Made by a program: the position numbers and the translations under genes. The notes below the pieces were generated by a model. It did no database searches, was not told the DNA's origin, and saw nothing but the letters and a program-made list of their open reading frames with translations. This document shows positions 14,841 to 18,264 of a DNA stretch of 18,264 bases, one piece after another. Source of the stretch: Nitrososphaerota archaeon (GTDB taxonomy: Archaea; Thermoproteota; Nitrososphaeria; Nitrososphaerales; CADDZS01); assembly GCA_013288145.1 (NCBI GenBank), contig JABDCJ010000048.1, positions 1 through 18,264 of the forward strand, read 5' to 3'. Positions within the stretch are counted from its first letter, which is position 1, and each line of letters opens with the position of its first letter.

Positions 14841-14917
14841 TATGCCATTTTCGGCGCGATCGCAAGGGGACACACTTTTCTGTACAGCAGAGCTTTAAAC
14901 GAGCTCTGTTTGCGCTG
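14841..14917. ncRNA. Candidate structured RNA or 3' element, copy 2
   Basis: Matches 4604-4680. The stem CAGAGCT (14888-14894) / AGCTCTG (14902-14908) is unchanged. The outer CAG now faces TTG instead of CTG, which still pairs as C-G, A-U and G-U. As in copy 1, it sits just beyond the 3' end of a minus-strand gene. No gene is seen in the rest of 14723-14985. Confidence 0.35.
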
Positions 14918-14985
14918 ACTTATGATTCAGTGAGTATTCTCGTTGATCTAAGAATGCGACCCCCCAGTTTTTTCGATATTTATTA

Positions 14986-15972
14986 TCACCCGGAAAAGAT
15001 CGTTATCACGACATTACCCTTTTTGCGTCCACTCTCGACGTACCTGTGAGCTTCGGGAATTTGTTCGAGCGGATAATGCCTGTCAATGATCGGTTTTATC
15101 TTGCCCGCCTCGATTAGCTCTTTCAGATAGTTCAAATCTTCTGCTTTTTGCTTCGCTGCTCCAAATATCACTTTTTTCTTCCCTGTCCTTGAAGTCCATG
15201 ACCCCCGGATCATCTGCGGCACCGTCGGATTAGCCAACAGCAAAAGTCCACCTGGATTGAGCGATCCTAGACAGCCTGAAAACGAAATCTTGCCTGTCAC
15301 ATCCAAAATAGCATCATATGATTGGCCATTTTTCGTAAAATCTTCTTTTGTATAATCGATGACCTGGTCTACCCCGATCGAGTGCAGCACGTCCAGCTTT
15401 TCCGCACTATCCACACCAGTTACTTTAGCCCCAAAATATCTGGCAAGCTGTACTGCGAAAGTACCTATACTTCCGCCCGCCCCATTAACTAAGATCTTTT
15501 GTTCTCTCTGGATGTTTCCCCTCTTTAGAAAATGCAGCGCCTCAAGTCCCCCAACAGGAACCGCGGTAGCTTCCTCAAAGGTCATGCTAGGTGGTTTTGT
15601 TACCATCACCTGGGTTTCAGATCTTGCGGGCAGGCATACGTACTCGGCATAAGCGCCCAGACTGAAGCCAGTAGTCCCGAAAACCTGGTCGCCTTTCTTG
15701 AACTGCTTTACCTCCGTGCCAATCGATTCAATTTCTCCGGCAAACTCTTGCCCTAAGATTTTTCTCCTTGGTCCCCGGAAACCAAACCCGATCCGCGCAA
15801 TGAATTGCCATGAAAGAGGAAGCCTCATCCCTCGCAGCTCGCAATCTCCCGCTGATACCGATGCCGCGTGGACTCGAATTAGCACTTCGTTGGATTTGGG
15901 TGTGGGCTTTTCCACTTCCCTAAGTTGAAGAACATCCGGCGATCCGTATTTTGTACAGATAATCGCTTTCAT
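14986..15972 (-). CDS. Zinc-independent MDR oxidoreductase (quinone oxidoreductase-like)
   Basis: 328 residues, the usual length for this branch of the medium-chain dehydrogenase/reductase superfamily. The N-terminal GroES-like domain has YGSPDVLQLREVEKP near the start, VSAGDCELRG at 39-48 and ILGQEFAGEIESIG at 72-85. The nucleotide-binding motif is NGAGGSIGTFAVQLAR at 163-178, and VDSAEKL at 187-193 follows the next strand. The end, HYPLEQIPEAHRYVESGRKKGNVVI, is typical. The zinc-binding Cys/His set of alcohol dehydrogenases is missing, so NAD(P)H-dependent reduction of quinones or enones is likely. It is cytosolic. The ATG is well supported by the MKAI start. It is 102 nt downstream of the binding-protein gene on the same strand, but a hairpin separates them. 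Confidence 0.9.
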   Translation of the reverse strand: MKAIICTKYGSPDVLQLREVEKPTPKSNEVLIRVHAASVSAGDCELRGMRLPLSWQFIARIGFGFRGPRRKILGQEFAGEIESIGTEVKQFKKGDQVFGTTGFSLGAYAEYVCLPARSETQVMVTKPPSMTFEEATAVPVGGLEALHFLKRGNIQREQKILVNGAGGSIGTFAVQLARYFGAKVTGVDSAEKLDVLHSIGVDQVIDYTKEDFTKNGQSYDAILDVTGKISFSGCLGSLNPGGLLLLANPTVPQMIRGSWTSRTGKKKVIFGAAKQKAEDLNYLKELIEAGKIKPIIDRHYPLEQIPEAHRYVESGRKKGNVVITIFSG

Positions 15973-16041
15973 GACCGCATTTGATCGAAGCTCCCGCAGT
16001 TTGGACGCCGAATCGAGACCATTTTTTCAAGCTCAAAAGCT

Positions 16042-16063
16042 CCACCAGTTGCGGAACTGATGG
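16042..16063 (-). terminator. Hairpin after the solute-binding protein gene
   Basis: CCACCAGTT (16042-16050) pairs with AACTGATGG (16055-16063), 9 bp with one G-U, around a GCGG loop. It lies 12 nt after the minus-strand stop at 16075 and is followed on that strand by a T4 run. Confidence 0.45.
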
Positions 16064-16074
16064 ATGCTGCTGTT

Positions 16075-18147
16075 TTACGAGACAAACGTCACAGTGTTGA
16101 AGAACGGCACGGAAGATTGGCCAGCCCATAGCGGGTCAAGCAGGAAACCCCTGACAACGTTCTTGTTGTAGACGCTTGAGCCACCCGGCGGGATCCAGGC
16201 TTTGGAAACACCGATCCAGGCGTAGGGCGCGTCGATGTATAGCTGCTTCTGTGCTGCAGTGCAAACTTTCTGTATGTAGCTCACGTTGTTCGATTGGGTA
16301 AAGGAGTTCACGCACGTCTGCACGACGGGATTATAGTAAGCTGCATAGTTTCCCCAGACTGAGGCGTTGCTCACAAAGGCCTGCCAGTAGTCGGCAGGAG
16401 TAAGCGCGCCAGGTCCCCAACCACTACCAGCATTCACAAAGTCGAGCTGACCTATTTGCCCGGCATTCTGAACGTTAGTCAGGTAGTTTCCCATGGGAGC
16501 GAGAGTCTGAGCTGTTGTAAGAACTTGCAGATTGACGGTTATTCCGATCTGCGCTAGATCCGCCTGGATTACTTCTGCGGCGTTGGTACACGCATCACAT
16601 CCTGACCAGATCCTCATTAGAAAATTGGGCATGTTCGTGACGTTAGCCGCCTTGATGTCCTGCTGTGCCAGAGTGAGATTGTATTGATACGGCGTCAGAT
16701 TGCCGAGATCGTAGAACTGGCTGAAGGCCGGATACTCGGGACCAACGTAGGGGGTGACAAGACCGAGGTACGCCTTTGCATAGAGGTCGGTATAATTGAT
16801 CGCGTGAACGATTGCCTGCCTAACAAGCGTCATGTTTGTTGGGTACTCGGCCGTTTCAAGTCCAAGCAGCATAACCTGTCCGCCCCAGGACGGCTGCGAA
16901 ACGTAGGAGTATTGCGAATTTGACGTTACTAGTCCCCAGTCGCTTGCTTGCACGTCCGAAATCTGGGAAACACCTGTAGAAAGATCAGTGTATCTTGCAA
17001 GGTCGTCAGCTTTATAGTAAATTACTACGTTTTTCGCGTGTCCGGGATCAAAGATGGGCTGCAACGCCAACTGCTGGACAGTCAGATTGTTGCCCCAGTA
17101 ATTCGGATTTTGGGCGAACTTGATGTACGAGTTTTCTGAAATCTGGGTTACAACGTACGGACCGGTTCCCGGAAGCGGGTGCTGGTTAAAGTACGAGTTG
17201 ACACTTGTAGCGTTACCAAACCCTCCGTTATCCAGAAGATATTGCGCGTCGTAGATCAATCCCTGAAAGCCGACCAGGGTACCTGGGAACCAAATGAATG
17301 GAACTTTCAGCCTGAAGACGATCTGATCCGGAGAAGTTACGTAAATCGGCCAGGAACTGTTTTGCATTATGGATAGACCTTGTCCGGTCGGGTTCACCAC
17401 TCCGCCGGTAGAGTTGATTATTCCGACAGTAGCCTTCCCGAAGCTCACGTTGCTCATGTCGAACAGGTTATACTCCATCCACCAGTTTGAACCGTTAGCC
17501 TGTAGATAGTAGTAACCATACTCCTGTAGCCAAACGTTGTACGCGTTAAGCAGGGTCCCGTCCGAAAAGTGTACGCCCTGCCTCAGATTGAACGTGTAAG
17601 TTGCACCGTCCGGAGAAACAGTCCAATTTGATGCAAGACCTGGGAGGTACTGAATCACGCCTTGATTGTATTCGGCGGATTCATTGACCGAGACAAGTGG
17701 CTGGTTTACAGTGTACATTAGATAATCAGGCCAGGGACCTGTCGCGCCAATTGCCCAAAGCTGGTTGAAATCTGCTGGAATTGGCCAGTTCCAGACGTCC
17801 ATAACGAGATTCTGGTGGAATGCACTGGAACTGCTATTGGAAGAGGAGCTCGAAGAAGACGATGTAGAGGAACTTCCGATTGAGCTAGAAGACGATGATG
17901 AAGAGGAGGAAGATGACGAAGAAGAGGACGTTGTCTGAGAGGACGAACTTCCCGTCGATGTCGCAGCCGAAGAAGTTGTAGACGGAGAAGATGTCGTTTG
18001 AGATGATGAGCTAGTGGTCGAGGATTTCGAAAGTAACAATGCATAACCGCCGACCGCGGCTACAATAACAACGATAACAACAACAACTGCGATGCCAGTA
18101 GAAATTCCTCGATTCCTTTTCTTTCCAAGATTAGCTCGGAGTGACAA
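16075..18147 (-). CDS. Membrane-tethered oligopeptide-type (family 5) solute-binding protein
   Basis: 690 residues from the TTG at 18147. The order is a basic N-terminus (GKKRNR), a membrane anchor at about 16-39 of Val/Ile/Ala, a low-complexity Ser/Thr linker of about 70 residues including long Ser runs, then a complete SBP_bac_5 domain from about 113. The family mark is NWTVSPDGATYTFNLRQGVHFSDG, and YADxDLAR- and Asn-rich blocks follow to the end. It should sit outside the cell and deliver peptides or similar solutes to an ABC permease, which is not in this window. Many N-glycosylation sequons (NxS/T) fit a surface protein. The frame is open to an ATG at 18222, but the TATA box at 18171-18180 lies inside that extension, so I prefer the leaderless TTG. 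Confidence 0.88.
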   Translation of the reverse strand: MSLRANLGKKRNRGISTGIAVVVVIVVIVAAVGGYALLLSKSSTTSSSSQTTSSPSTTSSAATSTGSSSSQTTSSSSSSSSSSSSSSSSIGSSSTSSSSSSSSNSSSSAFHQNLVMDVWNWPIPADFNQLWAIGATGPWPDYLMYTVNQPLVSVNESAEYNQGVIQYLPGLASNWTVSPDGATYTFNLRQGVHFSDGTLLNAYNVWLQEYGYYYLQANGSNWWMEYNLFDMSNVSFGKATVGIINSTGGVVNPTGQGLSIMQNSSWPIYVTSPDQIVFRLKVPFIWFPGTLVGFQGLIYDAQYLLDNGGFGNATSVNSYFNQHPLPGTGPYVVTQISENSYIKFAQNPNYWGNNLTVQQLALQPIFDPGHAKNVVIYYKADDLARYTDLSTGVSQISDVQASDWGLVTSNSQYSYVSQPSWGGQVMLLGLETAEYPTNMTLVRQAIVHAINYTDLYAKAYLGLVTPYVGPEYPAFSQFYDLGNLTPYQYNLTLAQQDIKAANVTNMPNFLMRIWSGCDACTNAAEVIQADLAQIGITVNLQVLTTAQTLAPMGNYLTNVQNAGQIGQLDFVNAGSGWGPGALTPADYWQAFVSNASVWGNYAAYYNPVVQTCVNSFTQSNNVSYIQKVCTAAQKQLYIDAPYAWIGVSKAWIPPGGSSVYNKNVVRGFLLDPLWAGQSSVPFFNTVTFVS

Positions 18148-18170
18148 TATTGCCCGTGAAACCTCCAAAC

Positions 18171-18180
18171 TATTTATACA
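18171..18180 (-). promoter_or_regulatory. TATA box of the solute-binding protein gene
   Basis: TGTATAAATA on the minus strand is the best TATA match in the window. Its centre is about 28 nt upstream of the TTG at 18147, fitting leaderless transcription. GGAGGT at 18160-18165 would lie upstream of that transcript start. Confidence 0.6.
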
Positions 18181-18264
18181 TTGTATAGCATTGCGATAAC
18201 ATTCCAAGAGATTACTGAACACTCGATTAAGGGAAGATCTGCTTTTGGTATCCCTAACTCAGTA

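Larger units (their letters stand above)
14620..14917 (+). repeat. Direct repeat copy 2
   Basis: This is the partner of 4346-4680. Matched blocks are the gene end and TTTAAAACCGACCCCCCT up to 14766, then 14841-14917. The middle differs, and copy 2 lacks the 18-bp palindrome. The segment between the copies is about 10.2 kb. Confidence 0.85.

Noticed and set aside
4346..14917. The direct repeats as att sites of an integrated element
   Set aside because: No tRNA target, integrase, transposase or replication gene is seen between them, and the copies are too diverged for recent integration; an old event is still possible.

Overview
The window looks archaeal, most likely from a soil-type Nitrososphaerota (Thaumarchaeota) or a close relative, probably a heterotroph. 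This is inferred, not proven. The grounds are: TATA-like boxes about 27 nt upstream of leaderless starts; a crenactin-type actin; an ArnR-like winged-helix gene paired with a MEDS-domain protein; a large OppA-type binding protein tethered by one N-terminal helix and a Ser/Thr linker; and long Thr-rich surface proteins. No rRNA, tRNA, integrase, transposase or CRISPR array is visible.

Left part (1-4450, + strand): the 3' end of an unrecognised gene with a good terminator, a short-chain dehydrogenase, a 51-residue single-helix membrane protein, and an 879-residue ABC exporter half-transporter. The transporter has an extra N-terminal domain and a C-terminal DUF1854 domain.

Middle (4451-7572): a two-gene minus-strand operon for extremely Thr-rich, signal-bearing, mucin-like proteins, then a 353-bp divergent promoter region.

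Centre (7573-10131): the most interesting part. A full-length crenactin orthologue is followed, in the same direction, by a protein with about four membrane helices, a short coiled coil and a long disordered basic tail. This could be an actin filament plus a membrane anchor, unlike the published Arcade gene cluster.

Right of centre (10202-14377): a GguC/AraD1-type FAH-fold enzyme; a convergent winged-helix/MEDS operon; a divergent HExxH protein, with matching CTCCCCTAAGGG motifs beside each of the two promoters; and a DHA2-type MFS exporter.

Right end (14385-18264): a decayed patch holding a truncated RibD_C-type gene and a degraded second copy of the 3' end of the DUF1854 transporter gene with its downstream region. 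Then come a zinc-independent quinone-oxidoreductase-like enzyme and a family 5 solute-binding protein, both on the minus strand. The two copies of the transporter 3' end form diverged direct repeats about 10.2 kb apart. Their non-coding part, with a conserved hairpin, is better preserved than their coding part.
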